The notes: a model not told the origin generated them from the letters alone. A stretch of DNA of 64,000 nt from Marinomonas sp. IMCC 4694 (GCF_008122525.1 NZ_VSRV01000001.1:2294001-2358000), one strand, 5' to 3'. Counted from the stretch's first letter, positions 20,737 through 31,100 are shown. A program made the numbers and translations.

Positions 20737-22308
20737 CTATTGTTCTGTGGTATGAGCCGTTAACGCCGCTTGCATGTTGTCTTCAGACACGTAGGCGATG
20801 TCACCCCGTTCCCAGTGGGCAAACATGGTGTCAAAGGCGTTGGACAATTGGTCTAAATCCATGCTTCCAAATCCTTCTGGTAAGGGGTCCAAGCCCATAG
20901 AAACCAGCACTTTACCGAAGTTATTTTGCAAATCTGCGTAGGCTACGTCACGGCGTAACTCGGCTAATAAAGCATTAAGATCTTCACGTATTACCGTCAA
21001 TTCTCCGATCTGCTGGGCCGCGCGGTTAGAATCGACTTGGTTTTGGATGCGCTGCGCCACGTCAAAATATTGGTCGGCAAGCGCATAAGTGTCATTGGCT
21101 TCTTTTAATTGTAAATCCGCAATGTGAACCTGTGAAATCACCGACATAGACATGGCCAAGGCTTGCTGTTTGCTGGCAGCGATTTTGAGGTTATTGAGCT
21201 TATCAATGCTGCCATAGCGGAACACGTTCATTAGGTTCCAGTTGATGCCGACACCGGTGGATGTCCAGTCGTTATAACGCAGGTAGTCAGAATCGTTATA
21301 ATTCAGACCCGCGCTCAAGCTCAGGCTTGGAAACAGCGACAAAAACGCCGAATGCACTTCCTCTTGAGTAATGCGCTCTTGATATTGAGCCTCTCTTAGT
21401 TCAGGTCTCAACACCAAGGCGGTGCGCTCCATGTCCGCCATATTTAACGAAAACGAAGGGGTAGTGAAATTCGGGTTTGACACATCGGCGAGTTCAAATT
21501 CGGTGGAAGGATTCAAGCCCATTAACGTCGCCAATTCAGACTTCGCTGGCACCAAATCTTTACGAATATCTTGCAGGGTACGTAATGATTCCAACAAGGC
21601 GCGCTGATACGTCAGCGCTTCCATCGGGGACTGCGTTCTGAGTTGCTCTATTCTCGCAGAATCAGCCAACGCACCGCGAGCCTTGATAATCAGCGGTGTA
21701 ATTTTAGTCAGCAAACGCTCAGCCGACACCGCTCGGTAATAGGCACGGCGAGATTGTTCCATGATGCTGTGCACCACTTTGCGCTCACGCTCTTTGGAGA
21801 TTAAAAAACGATCCGCTTGCTGTTTGGCTCGGTAATAAGATAAACCAAAGTCCAGCACATCCCAGGTCGCGCCAATACTGGCGTTCACCGTGTTTTTATC
21901 AGACGACACGGAATAGCTAGGGTTATTCCCAAGGCTAGATGGCTCATCACCAGAAAAAGTTACCGACGCGGATGCGGCGTAATTGCTGCGGCGGCTATAA
22001 CCGGCTTGCGCCGCTAACTCTGGCAACATATCAAAGCGATCAACCGCTAACTGGCCTTGTGATACCACCGCTTCAAACGCTCTTAAACGTGCATCGCGGT
22101 TGTATTTAATGGTTCGAGCAAAGGCTTCATTGAGGTCAATCGGACCCACAATAGGTGCCAGGTCTTGTTCCAATAAAACCGTGTTCTCATGGGCATTCGC
22201 CATCACATCATTATTGGTCAAACGATTGGGGGTGATTGAGCATCCCGCGACTGTGGCAGCTACAAGCATCGCCAGTACGGTTTTACCAAAAATAGGGTAA
22301 GTCGCCAT
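20737..22308 (-). CDS. TolC-family outer-membrane lipoprotein
   Basis: A 523-residue outer-membrane efflux/secretion protein. The signal peptide ends in a lipobox (LVAATVAGC, Cys23), as in OprM-type proteins. The typical TolC duplication is present: IDLNEAFARTIKYNRDARLR at the start of the first half and MERTALVLRPELREAQYQE at the start of the second, each followed by long amphipathic helices. The C-terminal ~45 residues after the second helical hairpin are an acidic extension. It should form the outer-membrane duct for the adaptors in this locus. It is 42 bp downstream of the OmpA-like gene and probably in the same transcript. Confidence 0.9.
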   Translation of the reverse strand: MATYPIFGKTVLAMLVAATVAGCSITPNRLTNNDVMANAHENTVLLEQDLAPIVGPIDLNEAFARTIKYNRDARLRAFEAVVSQGQLAVDRFDMLPELAAQAGYSRRSNYAASASVTFSGDEPSSLGNNPSYSVSSDKNTVNASIGATWDVLDFGLSYYRAKQQADRFLISKERERKVVHSIMEQSRRAYYRAVSAERLLTKITPLIIKARGALADSARIEQLRTQSPMEALTYQRALLESLRTLQDIRKDLVPAKSELATLMGLNPSTEFELADVSNPNFTTPSFSLNMADMERTALVLRPELREAQYQERITQEEVHSAFLSLFPSLSLSAGLNYNDSDYLRYNDWTSTGVGINWNLMNVFRYGSIDKLNNLKIAASKQQALAMSMSVISQVHIADLQLKEANDTYALADQYFDVAQRIQNQVDSNRAAQQIGELTVIREDLNALLAELRRDVAYADLQNNFGKVLVSMGLDPLPEGFGSMDLDQLSNAFDTMFAHWERGDIAYVSEDNMQAALTAHTTEQ

Positions 22309-22350
22309 GGTATTTCCTTTAAAAATCAGTTTTTGAATAAATACGTTAGA

Positions 22351-22992
22351 TTAATAAGCAGAATCGAGCAGACTGAAGCTAATCTCAACGCGTCGGTTAG
22401 GGGCATACTGACGAATTAACGCTGCTCTTGAGAGGGTTTGCGACCTTGATTCAGGCACAACGAGGTTATTTTCACCATGTGCTTCCACTCGTACTTGCTG
22501 TGCAGACACTCCAGCATTACGTAAGCGCTGACGAATTGTGTCAGCACGCTGGTAAGACAGCGCTCTGTTATAACGCTCGCTGCCAATAGGGTCCGTGTAG
22601 CCATGCAGCGTAACAACCGCAGTCGAGTTCGCCATCAAAAAACGAGCCACATCCCGAACATAGGCACTGCTTGTTACCGACTGATCGAAATCAAATAACA
22701 TCGGTTTAATCACAGGAATGACTACAGACGCGGCCTTGGCTTTTAAAATGACCTTATCGTTAGACACAGCTCCTGTGGAAGACACTTGCGTTGTGTTTTG
22801 CGGCTCGATCATCGTTTTATCAGAGACCGGCGCCATTTTTTTCACCGATTCAACAATGGGTGCACACTGGGTGTAACGATCATCGCAATTTAAGGCCACT
22901 GGGTCATAACTCGACACACTCGAACAACCAGAAAGAAACACAAGTACCAACGCGGCCCATGCAGTTTGATTTAATGCTCGGTTAAGCATCAT
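22351..22992 (-). CDS. OmpA-like lipoprotein
   Basis: A 213-residue lipoprotein: signal peptide with lipobox LVFLSGC (Cys23), a variable linker, then an OmpA/MotB peptidoglycan-binding domain from ~90 to 208. Domain marks are LFDFDQSVTSS, TLHGYTDPIGSERYNRALSYQRAD and the final NRRVEISF. It would anchor the outer membrane, or a secretion duct, to peptidoglycan. It is the first gene of the long minus-strand run that leads through TolC, adaptors and giant protein. A promoter-like sequence lies 45-73 bp upstream. Confidence 0.88.
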   Translation of the reverse strand: MMLNRALNQTAWAALVLVFLSGCSSVSSYDPVALNCDDRYTQCAPIVESVKKMAPVSDKTMIEPQNTTQVSSTGAVSNDKVILKAKAASVVIPVIKPMLFDFDQSVTSSAYVRDVARFLMANSTAVVTLHGYTDPIGSERYNRALSYQRADTIRQRLRNAGVSAQQVRVEAHGENNLVVPESRSQTLSRAALIRQYAPNRRVEISFSLLDSAY

Positions 22993-23036
22993 TTAATTTT
23001 CCTTAAAAGAGGTAATGAGTAAATAATATGAAAACG

Positions 23037-23065
23037 CTTGTATTGTGCAGTTTAACGTTTAACAA
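23037..23065 (-). promoter_or_regulatory. Candidate sigma70 promoter for the LEPR secretion operon
   Basis: On the minus strand, TTGTTA (23065-23060), a 17-bp spacer and TACAAG (23042-23037) lie upstream of the OmpA-like start at 22992. The -10 matches consensus at 4 of 6 positions. Assigned by eye only. Confidence 0.3.
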
Positions 23066-23226
23066 AGCCACCGCCAGAGAGGCAGTGCAACAAATTATTA
23101 CAAAGTAATCAACGCAACGCGTAGTCAGCGAATTTAAACAACGAACTATTCACAGTAATGTAACAGAATAACGATTTAACCTAAGTGAAACTCTACGGCA
23201 TAAAAGCCTTTTTGGCGCTGGTTTGG

Positions 23227-26200
23227 TTATTCCGCCCTGCCGGGTAAAAGCGGGTAAATGAGGGTTAATTCATGGGTGGCAATATTACGTAGACGCTGAA
23301 CAAGGTCTGTGAAAAGAGGGTTTGGGGTTGCGTCAGACGCTTGTTGAGATTGATTAAGTTGGCTTTCTGCCTCACAAAGGACGCCATGAAGGGTGGTTAG
23401 GCCGATGGTGCCAGAGCTGCCTTTCAGTGAATGGAGCACAGCCGCTGCTTCTTGGTAAGCTTTTTGATCAATTTTTTCTTGTAGGGTAAGCATTAGATGA
23501 GTGAAATTTTGTTCAAAAATACCTAATAAACGCTCGTAAAAAGCCGCATCACAGCTTAAGGGTTCAAGCAGTGTTTCCAATGTCTTTTGTTTAAATTGGA
23601 TACCATGTAACGCGGACTCACTGAAAACAGGCTCAAGTGTCTTCACTATTGAGTCGTTTTTCTTGTTTAAAACAATGATGTTCTCTGAATCCATATTCTG
23701 TGTAGAACGGGGCGCTAATGGATTCTCTTCACGGTGATTTAATACGGATGCTTGAATGGAAACGACTGCATTCGGCTGTGTATAAGACAAAATAGTCTCG
23801 ATCACTTTGGTGAGAACAAAAGGCTTTCCGATGTGCCCATTCATACCGGCGTTTAAGCAGTTTTCTTTGTCTGATAATGACACGTTGGCCGTCATTGCAA
23901 TAATCGGTAAATCGGAAAACCGAGCGTTTGCACGAATTTGTCTTGTCGCTTCTAGCCCATCAATAACGGGCATCTGCATATCCATTAGCACAAGGTCATA
24001 CTTTTGAAAGCCCTCTACTACACTATTTATTCCTTCTTGTCCTCCAATGGCAATATCGACTATCGCGCCCTCATGCTCTAACAATTCTGAGGCTATAATG
24101 CGATTAAACTCGTTATCTTCAACCAGCAATAGCCGTATCCCTTTTAAAGGAAAAGCACTGAGAGTGGGTTTGATGCTATTAGGGCTGGCTGAGCAGCCAT
24201 CTGAAAGTGTACGATCTAACATCATGGGTATTTGATGAGGCGTAATAGGTTTAGACACATAGGTTACACAAGGCATCGGTGTGTTATTAAGCTGTTTAAT
24301 GAGCTCTTCTCGTTTCAGCTCTGTCACCATAATAAACACAGGAGTGTCTTTTGCTTCGGGTCTGGATTTAATCTGCTGTGTGGCCTCTAAACCACTGATA
24401 CCCTGCATTTGATATTCTATAAGCACAGCCTGAGGCATGGTTTTTTTTCGCGATACTGCTGTCTATTTGTTGCACTGCTTTTTCACCAGAACGGGCCATC
24501 ACAACGTTTGGCCCGTATTGCTCTACCGTGCTTTTTAATATGCTCAAACAGATGTCATTCGTGTTGACGATGAGCACGTTTTTATCCTGACTTAAAAAAG
24601 GAGAGGCTTTCTCTTTGATAGAACTAGCATCAGCAACACAAAGCGCTACATCAAACCAAAAGTGACTCCCCTTACCGACTTCGCTTTGCAATTGTATTTC
24701 GCTACCCATAAGTAAGACAATGCGTTTACTGATTGCAAGGCCAAGGCCTGAACCACCATATTTTCTCGATGTGGAGACTTCTGATTGAGTAAAAATATCA
24801 AACACAGTCTGTTGCTGAGTTTGGCTTATCCCAATCCCAGTATCCATAACATTAAAGCGCACTAAACAGGCCGTGTCTTGTAACTGCAAGCGTTCAATTT
24901 TAACGATAATCTCACCATGATCAGTAAACTTGATGGCGTTGTTGGCAAGATTAATCAACACTTGCTGCAATCGCTGCCTGTCCCCTTCAAAACGATCTGG
25001 TAGCAGAGGATCAATATCAAAAAGAAGCTCCACGTTTTTATTGCCTAAATTTGGCGTCAGCACAGCGGCAAGTTCATTCAACAGATCTTCTGTTGTAAAT
25101 GGGTATTTTTCAAGTTCTAGCTTGTCGGATTCAATTTTTGAAAAATCTAAAATATCGTCGATCAACTTTAATAAAGACTGCGCTGCAATTTGTGCTTTAT
25201 CGGCATAACTGTTTTGTTGCATGGACAGCTCCGTTGTTCTGATCAACTGAAGCATGCCCAAAACCGCGTTCATCGGTGTTCTAATTTCATGGCTCATATT
25301 GGCTAAAAACATCGACTTGGCGGCATTGGCCGTATCCGCAATGTTTTTAGATTCACGCAGCTTAAATTCAAATTCACGCTGGGCCGTAATGTCACGATTA
25401 ATCCCCACGACTCTTAACGCTTCTCCCTCCGCATTACGCTGAATGTAAGCCCCCCCTTGAATGTAACGAAGCTGACCGCTAGGGAGCAATAATCTAAAAA
25501 CTGTATTAAAATCCCCTTTACCCATTACAGCATCATTTAATTGGGTCGCGGTTAATTGTCGATCTTCAGGGTGTATTCTGGATTCCCAATGAGAATAGTT
25601 TAACTCACTCTGATTTAGTGAGGTGGGCTGTTCATAAAACTCAAACATTTTGTTATTCCAGATGAGAGAACTGTCTTCTAATACCCATTCCCAAATGCCC
25701 AGCTCAGCCACATAGTACACCATCATTAACTGCTCTGTTCGGCTAAGCAGTTGTCTTTGCGTCGTCAGCAGTTCAATGTGCTTTCGTTTTTGCTCCGTAA
25801 TGTCCACCGCAATAAACAAGTAGCCGCTGATTTTACCTTTCGCATCGAGCATCTGTGTCAGAACAAGTTTAACGTCAATAACGTGGCCATCTTTATGTAG
25901 ATAATGCCACTCTTGGTATTCACTGTTTTTGTGTGCCATCAATAAGAGAATTTGAAAGTCTTGAATCGGTCCAGCGTTCGGTTGATCAAATGAGGAAGCA
26001 TAGCGGTCTGTCAGCTCTTTTTGTGAATGAAAAACCAAGGGCGTTTTTTTACCTACCATGTCCTCAGCTTGGTAGCCTAAAAGATGCTCAGCGCCGCGAT
26101 TAAATAACTGAATATTGCCCTCTAAATCAGTGGCTATAATAGCAAAATCCGATGCCGCCATTAGGACATTTTCAAACAAGGTGTTCAGGCTTGCTATTTC

Positions 26201-27643
26201 ACTGGTTCGTTCAAACACCTGATATTCCAAGCTTTCATTCAGCTCACGAACTTTAGCCTCGGCGACTTTTTGCGCGGAAATATCACGCACCGTTTTAGAT
26301 GCGGCCACCACCACACCCTCATCAGAATAAATAGGCGAAAGCGTGATAGAAACATCAATAGAGGAGCCGTCTTTTTTGTATCTAAGTGTATGAACGCTGC
26401 TAAGAGATTCACCCAGAGCAACGAGCTTCAACTGAACAGAATGCTCATGCCTAAACGGCGTTGCTATGATCAGTTGAGTGATATCTTTGTTTATCGCTTC
26501 TTCATTGGTGTAACCAAAAAGCTGCTCAGCGGCTTTGTTCCAGCTTTTTACGGTGCCGTCCAATGACAGCGCAATAATGCCATCGGCAGAACTCTCCACC
26601 AGAGCGGCGAGCCTATCTCGCTGCTTAGTAAAACCCCGTTTGTGATTGTAATTGGCTTCCATAAAGCCGGCTAACAGCGCCATAATAAAGGCCGCGATAC
26701 TGCCCAAAATCCCAACCAAAAGGGGAGACAACAGATTGGCGTTTTCAAAAAATGTCGGTGTTGCGGTTAAATCAAACTGCCAATCTCGACCGTAAACACG
26801 CACTGTCGCTATAACGGCGTTCGCCCCTTGCGCGTTTAACGCGTTGTTACTAAATAACCGCTCCGGTGCACTTGGGTCAGTAACATCGTATATGTCGAGG
26901 ACAAAATGATCATTGTCTAATATTCCCACATCAGCGAGCACATCATCGATGATCAATGGGGCATAACTCCACCCAAACGCCTGAGCCTCACGTTCTGCGA
27001 CACTGTTTGGGAGCGTAATATCTCGATATAATGGCAGTAGCATCAAAAAAGATCGCCTTCCACTTCCATCTGGCTGAACTAAAGTAATGGGCCCTGTTAG
27101 CCTCACCTCACCACTTTGCATGGCAGAATACGCCGTCTGATAAAGGTTTGGTTCTGATGCGATATCAAGGCCAAGGGCCGCAAAATTTCGCGCTACGGGT
27201 TCAATATATTCAATAACATAACGCTCGCCCGCGTTAGGTGATAGCTCTTTAACACGAAAATCGGCTCTGCCGTCTGCTTTTGCTTTGGCGAGAAATGGCG
27301 CTATTTTATCAGCGGGCACTCGGCGAATAAAACCAAAACCAAGTGCTCCTGGAAACTCATTATCGATGTCACGGGTTAAGTTGTAACGATAAAAAACATC
27401 CCGGCTTAGGTTGCTTTCTGCAACGGCAAACAAAGCACCTCGCACGCCCATTAGACCATATTGATACATTTCCATGTGAGCAACGACATTTTCCTCCATG
27501 AAATCAAGCGACTCCTGGAGCTCTGCTTGAACTTGTGTGACGTTATCGCGTTGGATTTTGTGGCCAAGAAGACCTGTGATGAAAAGGCCAAAAAGAAACA
27601 GAAAAAGAGCCCCTTTGTATTTGATTAGAGCGCTTGACGACAT
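23227..27643 (-). CDS. CHASE-PAS hybrid sensor histidine kinase with two receivers and Hpt (apparent frameshift)
   Basis: Predicted 1471 residues if one A is removed from the A8 run at 24441-24448. Order: TM helix ~8-26; periplasmic CHASE domain ~70-280 (GERYVIEYIEP); TM ~300-322; three PAS regions (~340, ~480 and ~620 onward); HisKA with His785 in MSHEIRTP; HATPase; receiver 1 (~1025-1140), which has Glu (~1076, VLIEYQM) where the phospho-accepting Asp belongs; receiver 2 (~1165-1285) with canonical Asp ~1221 in LMDMQMP; and an Hpt domain with His ~1404 (LHSLKGSSG). This is an unorthodox phosphorelay kinase sensing a periplasmic ligand, probably signalling out through Hpt. The frameshift lies inside receiver 1; without correction, an independent 403-residue receiver-Hpt product would be predicted. 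It is divergent from the EAL-HDOD gene. Confidence 0.87.
24441..24448 (-). other. A8 homopolymer at the frameshift of the hybrid kinase
   Basis: Eight T on the plus strand (A8 in the gene). With seven A the frame reads SSIAKKTMPQAVLIEYQ and continues through receiver 1; with eight it terminates after ~70 further residues of unrelated sequence. Possible causes are sequencing error, phase variation or slippage. Confidence 0.85.
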
Positions 27644-27763
27644 CGTAGGACAGTCTCTTTATAGGCAAAATGATCACACATGCTACAAAAAACACCGTCT
27701 AAAACGCAGAAAAAATTTGTAACGCTATGTATCCCGCGCTTACTGTAATAAACGCTTATAGGT

Positions 27764-27820
27764 TGGGGGCATAAGGTATTTTTATAAGACGAATGTTTTC
27801 GTATAGAAGCTTGCCCCCCA
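27764..27820. other. Nested inverted repeat between the kinase and the EAL-HDOD gene
   Basis: Outer arms TGGGGGCATAAG (27764-27775) and CTTGCCCCCCA (27810-27820) pair with one bulge; an inner hairpin ACGAA-TGTT-TTCGT lies in the loop (around 27788-27801). It sits ~140 bp upstream of the start at 27959 and ~120 bp upstream of the kinase. The rest of the 315-bp intergenic region shows nothing else I can name. Confidence 0.5.
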
Positions 27821-27958
27821 CTAACAGCCTTACAAAAAACACCATTCGTAAAACCTTAGACACAAGTAACAAAAAGCAACAGTTTAAGGTTTGATCACCA
27901 CACTTTTACATGATTTCATCGCTGAATGTATATGGAAATTCAACCTAAAGGTTTACGT

Positions 27959-29191
27959 ATGGTCAGCTTCTCTACAGTATTAGACGACTTAATGATGGCT
28001 CAACAGCCCATTATCGACAGGAAAAAACATACATTTGGCTATGAACTTTTATTTCGTGGGAAAAATGCACTTTTTGCTGACTTTCTTGAAGGCGACGGGG
28101 ACGCGGCAACCAGCCAAGTCTTGGTGAATTTGTGTATTGGTATCACTGAGCTGCGATCTCAACTGAACAAACCCTTCTTCATCAACATAACCGCCGACTT
28201 GATGATGTCTGATGCGTTTTTCCCGATTAACCCCAACACGGTTTACATAGAAATCCTTGAAAACCAAACCATCACTCCTGAATTCATTGAAGTGGTGAAA
28301 AAGTGGCACACCATCGGTTATCGATTTGTTTTAGACGACTACCAATTCACTGAAGACTACGACGCTATCTTGCCTTTTGTCTCCATTATTAAAGTCGACG
28401 TGCTCGCCACCCCTCCCGATCAATATCGTCAGCAAATAGCCCAACTCAAAGCCAGAGGGCTCACCTTACTGGCTGAAAAAGTAGAGTCTTTGAGCATGCT
28501 TGAACAGTGCATGTCCTTTGGCTTTGACTTGTTTCAGGGGTATTTTTTACAACGCCCGACCATCATTAAGGGAAGAAAAATTGACTCGGCTACACACAGC
28601 GCGATCGAGCTTGTTAACGCACTGCAGAATGACAACATCAGCATCGATGAAGTCACTCACCTAGTCAGCATTCATCCCAAGTTGTCTTATCAATTGTTAC
28701 GCATATTAAATAGCCCGCTGTGTGGCATCAACAAAACCGTTACGAGCATAAAAGAAGCCATTGTGTTTTTGGGGCTCACGCAATTAAAAAAGTGGGCGTT
28801 ACTCATTACGTTAACCTCATCAACCAAGCAACCAAGAGCCTTGTTGAAAATCCTTCTCACCCGCGCGCGATGTTGTCAGCTGATTGCCGAACACAATCAC
28901 TCTCCTCTTATCGACGCGGCTTTTATGGTCGGGCTTATGTCGGGTATTGATGCTGTTTTTCATGTTGAAAAACAGGTCGTATTAACGGAAATTGCCTTAG
29001 ACAAGCCCTCTCGAGACGCCATATTGACGTTTTCGGGCGAACTTGGTGGGTATCTAAAACAAGCACTGTATGTGGAAGAGCAAAACTGGCAAAGCATTCA
29101 AACCCTGCCTGCGGATCAAAGAACCGCTTTAAACAACGCATTTTTAGACGCGATAACCTGGTCAGAAAACGTAATGCTTTCTGTCAATTAG
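27959..29191 (+). CDS. EAL-HDOD signalling protein (YuxH/CdgJ type)
   Basis: A 410-residue protein with an N-terminal EAL domain (~5-205) and a C-terminal HDOD domain (~210-400). The EAL signature is degenerate: YELLFRG in place of EAL, and DDYQF in place of DDFG. Other acidic and Lys positions remain (VYIEILEN, IIKVDV, LLAEKVES, QGYFLQRP). Proteins of this type often lack c-di-GMP phosphodiesterase activity and act as regulators of motility or surface behaviour. HDOD marks are LVSIHPKLSYQLLRILNSP and SIKEAIVFLGL. ATG 27959 is preferred over ATG 27926 because AAAGG lies 7 bp before it and the upstream ATGs have no ribosome-binding site. Confidence 0.88.
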   Translation: MVSFSTVLDDLMMAQQPIIDRKKHTFGYELLFRGKNALFADFLEGDGDAATSQVLVNLCIGITELRSQLNKPFFINITADLMMSDAFFPINPNTVYIEILENQTITPEFIEVVKKWHTIGYRFVLDDYQFTEDYDAILPFVSIIKVDVLATPPDQYRQQIAQLKARGLTLLAEKVESLSMLEQCMSFGFDLFQGYFLQRPTIIKGRKIDSATHSAIELVNALQNDNISIDEVTHLVSIHPKLSYQLLRILNSPLCGINKTVTSIKEAIVFLGLTQLKKWALLITLTSSTKQPRALLKILLTRARCCQLIAEHNHSPLIDAAFMVGLMSGIDAVFHVEKQVVLTEIALDKPSRDAILTFSGELGGYLKQALYVEEQNWQSIQTLPADQRTALNNAFLDAITWSENVMLSVN

Positions 29192-29386
29192 CGGATTAGA
29201 CCCACACGGCACTCAGCCATGATCAGGATTAAACCACGACATACTCACTTCCTCATTTCGTGCACATAAATGCACACTACCCTTTTTGAGTCTCAGTATA
29301 ATAACGTCGCCTTATCACGCTGTGCAGCGCGTTCTCTGAGTCAGTGAATACCTTGCCGCCCCGCCCAAGACTTTTTGGACTATCTT

Positions 29387-30631
29387 ATGGAAAATGCTCA
29401 TAACAACACATCCGCCTCGGGTATGGGACCAAAAGAGTTTACTCTTTTGGTCGCGCTACTGATGTCGATCACAGCCATCTCAATCGATGCTTTATTGCCA
29501 GCGCTGAGCATCATAGGGGACGAGCTTGGTGCCGTCTCCGCAAATCAACCCCAGCTATTGATCAGCATGCTGTTTCTTGGATTGGCCCTTGGTCAGTTAA
29601 TTTGCGGCCCTTTGTCCGACGCATTAGGGCGTCGTCCTATCCTGTTTGGTGGCTTCGTGATCTATTTTGTTGGCACCTGGGTATGCTACCAAGCCAACAG
29701 TTTGGAAACACTCTTACTTGGTCGCTTTATTCAAGGTCTTGGCGTCGCTGGCCCCTATATTTGTGCGATATCTTTGGTACGCGATTTGTATCATGGCGCA
29801 AAGATGGCACGCATTATGTCCTTGGTCATGATGATCTTCGTCTTAGTCCCTGCCATCGCCCCAACACTGGGCCAAGCCATTATGTTTGTGTCAGATTGGC
29901 GCGGTATCTTTGAATTGTACCTCGCCTATGCCACCTGCATCATCGTTTGGATTGTCCTGCGTTTAAAAGAAACTTTACCAAAAGCTAACCGTATCGCCTT
30001 TACAAAAAAAGACTTTTACGAGGGCTTTAAAGAAGTCATCACCCATCGCATTACCGCCAGTTACACCGTATGTATGGGCTTGTTTTTCGGCAGTTTTATT
30101 GGGTATTTGAACTCTTCACAGCAGATTTTTCAGGTGCAATTCAACACCGGTAACCTGTTTGCGTTGTATTTCGGGCTACTCGCTCTAGTACTGGGTTTTG
30201 CGTCTTTAATTAACTCACGCATTGTCGAAAAATACGGTGCAAAAACCCTTGCCTTTCGCGCGATTTGCATCGTCGTTCTCATATCCATTGCCTTTTTTGC
30301 CTTGCATGCCGTTGTCGACATTCAGCTGTGGATGTTTCTTGTTTACGCGTCTGTGTTGTTTTTCTGCTTTGGCTTATTATTCGGCAATGTCAACGCCCTC
30401 GCGATGGAACCCATGGGACACGTAGCCGGCATTGCCTCTGCCGTCATCGGCTCGGTATCTTCAATTATGTCCATGAGCATAGGCACCATCATTGGCCAAA
30501 TGTACAACAACACCTTAATGCCTATCTCAGGGGGCTTCGTCATCATGGGCTCACTGGCCATCGCTATTATGTACTGGGCGGAAAAAGGGCGAGTGGAGGA
30601 AAACAATGAAGAACAAATTGCAGCGGTTTAA
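29387..30631 (+). CDS. Bcr/CflA-family MFS drug exporter
   Basis: A 414-residue inner-membrane proton antiporter with 12 predicted helices. The MFS motif between helices 2 and 3 is GPLSDALGRRPILFGG. The first helix contains TAISIDALLPALSIIG and helix 4 has GRFIQGLGVAGPYICAISLVRDLY, the Bcr/CflA signature. Expected to export small drugs or metabolites. ATG 29387 replaces an upstream TTG; a consensus TATAAT at 29297-29302 could be its -10 box. The stop codon overlaps that of the convergent yhaV gene (30628-30631). Confidence 0.88.
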   Translation: MENAHNNTSASGMGPKEFTLLVALLMSITAISIDALLPALSIIGDELGAVSANQPQLLISMLFLGLALGQLICGPLSDALGRRPILFGGFVIYFVGTWVCYQANSLETLLLGRFIQGLGVAGPYICAISLVRDLYHGAKMARIMSLVMMIFVLVPAIAPTLGQAIMFVSDWRGIFELYLAYATCIIVWIVLRLKETLPKANRIAFTKKDFYEGFKEVITHRITASYTVCMGLFFGSFIGYLNSSQQIFQVQFNTGNLFALYFGLLALVLGFASLINSRIVEKYGAKTLAFRAICIVVLISIAFFALHAVVDIQLWMFLVYASVLFFCFGLLFGNVNALAMEPMGHVAGIASAVIGSVSSIMSMSIGTIIGQMYNNTLMPISGGFVIMGSLAIAIMYWAEKGRVEENNEEQIAAV

Positions 30632-31098
30632 TTAGGGAAATAATGAGTTGTGCTTTTTAAAAGATCATCCCAATCATCTGGCGGATGTCCTGACTCAAGC
30701 ATTTTAGAAAAAACTTTGTAGGCGTCTTTTTTACTACCATAAGCTCTTTTATTTTCTTCGTCATTAACCCAAGCGTAGATAATAATTTTTGACTCGACAT
30801 GATATCTGAAAAACAAGCGATACTGCTGAAAAAATTTGGCACGAAACCAGTGCTTATGATTATAACCTAATGTTTTTCCTTGACGATAATCAGCACTGGT
30901 TGGATCTTGTGGGATTATTTCAAATGCTAACTTATGAATGGCGGCTAATCGCTTAGTGGCATTTTTTTTTACATAACCCGTAGGGTCTTGCTTTTTCAAT
31001 ACTTCCACTTTGTCTTTGAGAATAAAATATTGCTCAGCAAACAAAGGATGGGCATAGAGTGTCCAACCATTAACGACAATAGGAAAATTATCAGGCAA
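30628..31098 (-). CDS. yhaV: Type II toxin YhaV (RNase)
   Basis: A 156-residue ribosome-dependent endoribonuclease toxin of the RelE-like fold. It aligns well by eye with E. coli YhaV throughout: VNGWTLYAHPLF at the start, KRLAAIHKLAFE, the core YRLFFRYHVESKIIIYAWVNDE, then AYKVFSKMLESGHPPDDWDDL. The start is a TTG (31096-31098) two bases after the prlF stop; the alignment with E. coli begins exactly there, so translation is probably coupled to the antitoxin and kept low by the weak start. Confidence 0.93.
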   Translation of the reverse strand: MPDNFPIVVNGWTLYAHPLFAEQYFILKDKVEVLKKQDPTGYVKKNATKRLAAIHKLAFEIIPQDPTSADYRQGKTLGYNHKHWFRAKFFQQYRLFFRYHVESKIIIYAWVNDEENKRAYGSKKDAYKVFSKMLESGHPPDDWDDLLKSTTHYFPN

Positions 31099-31100
31099 GC

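Noticed and set aside
23227..24438. Separate response-regulator/Hpt gene
   Set aside because: It begins in the middle of a receiver domain whose first half is in the preceding frame, and an A8 run sits exactly at the junction, so it is the 3' part of the hybrid kinase.
3121..27643. Horizontally acquired genomic island
   Set aside because: No integrase, tRNA, attachment repeats or insertion sequences border the region; the giant locus is accessory in character but an island boundary cannot be shown.
27760..27958. c-di-GMP riboswitch upstream of the EAL-HDOD gene
   Set aside because: The conserved GEMM core elements are not visible; only a simple nested inverted repeat is present.
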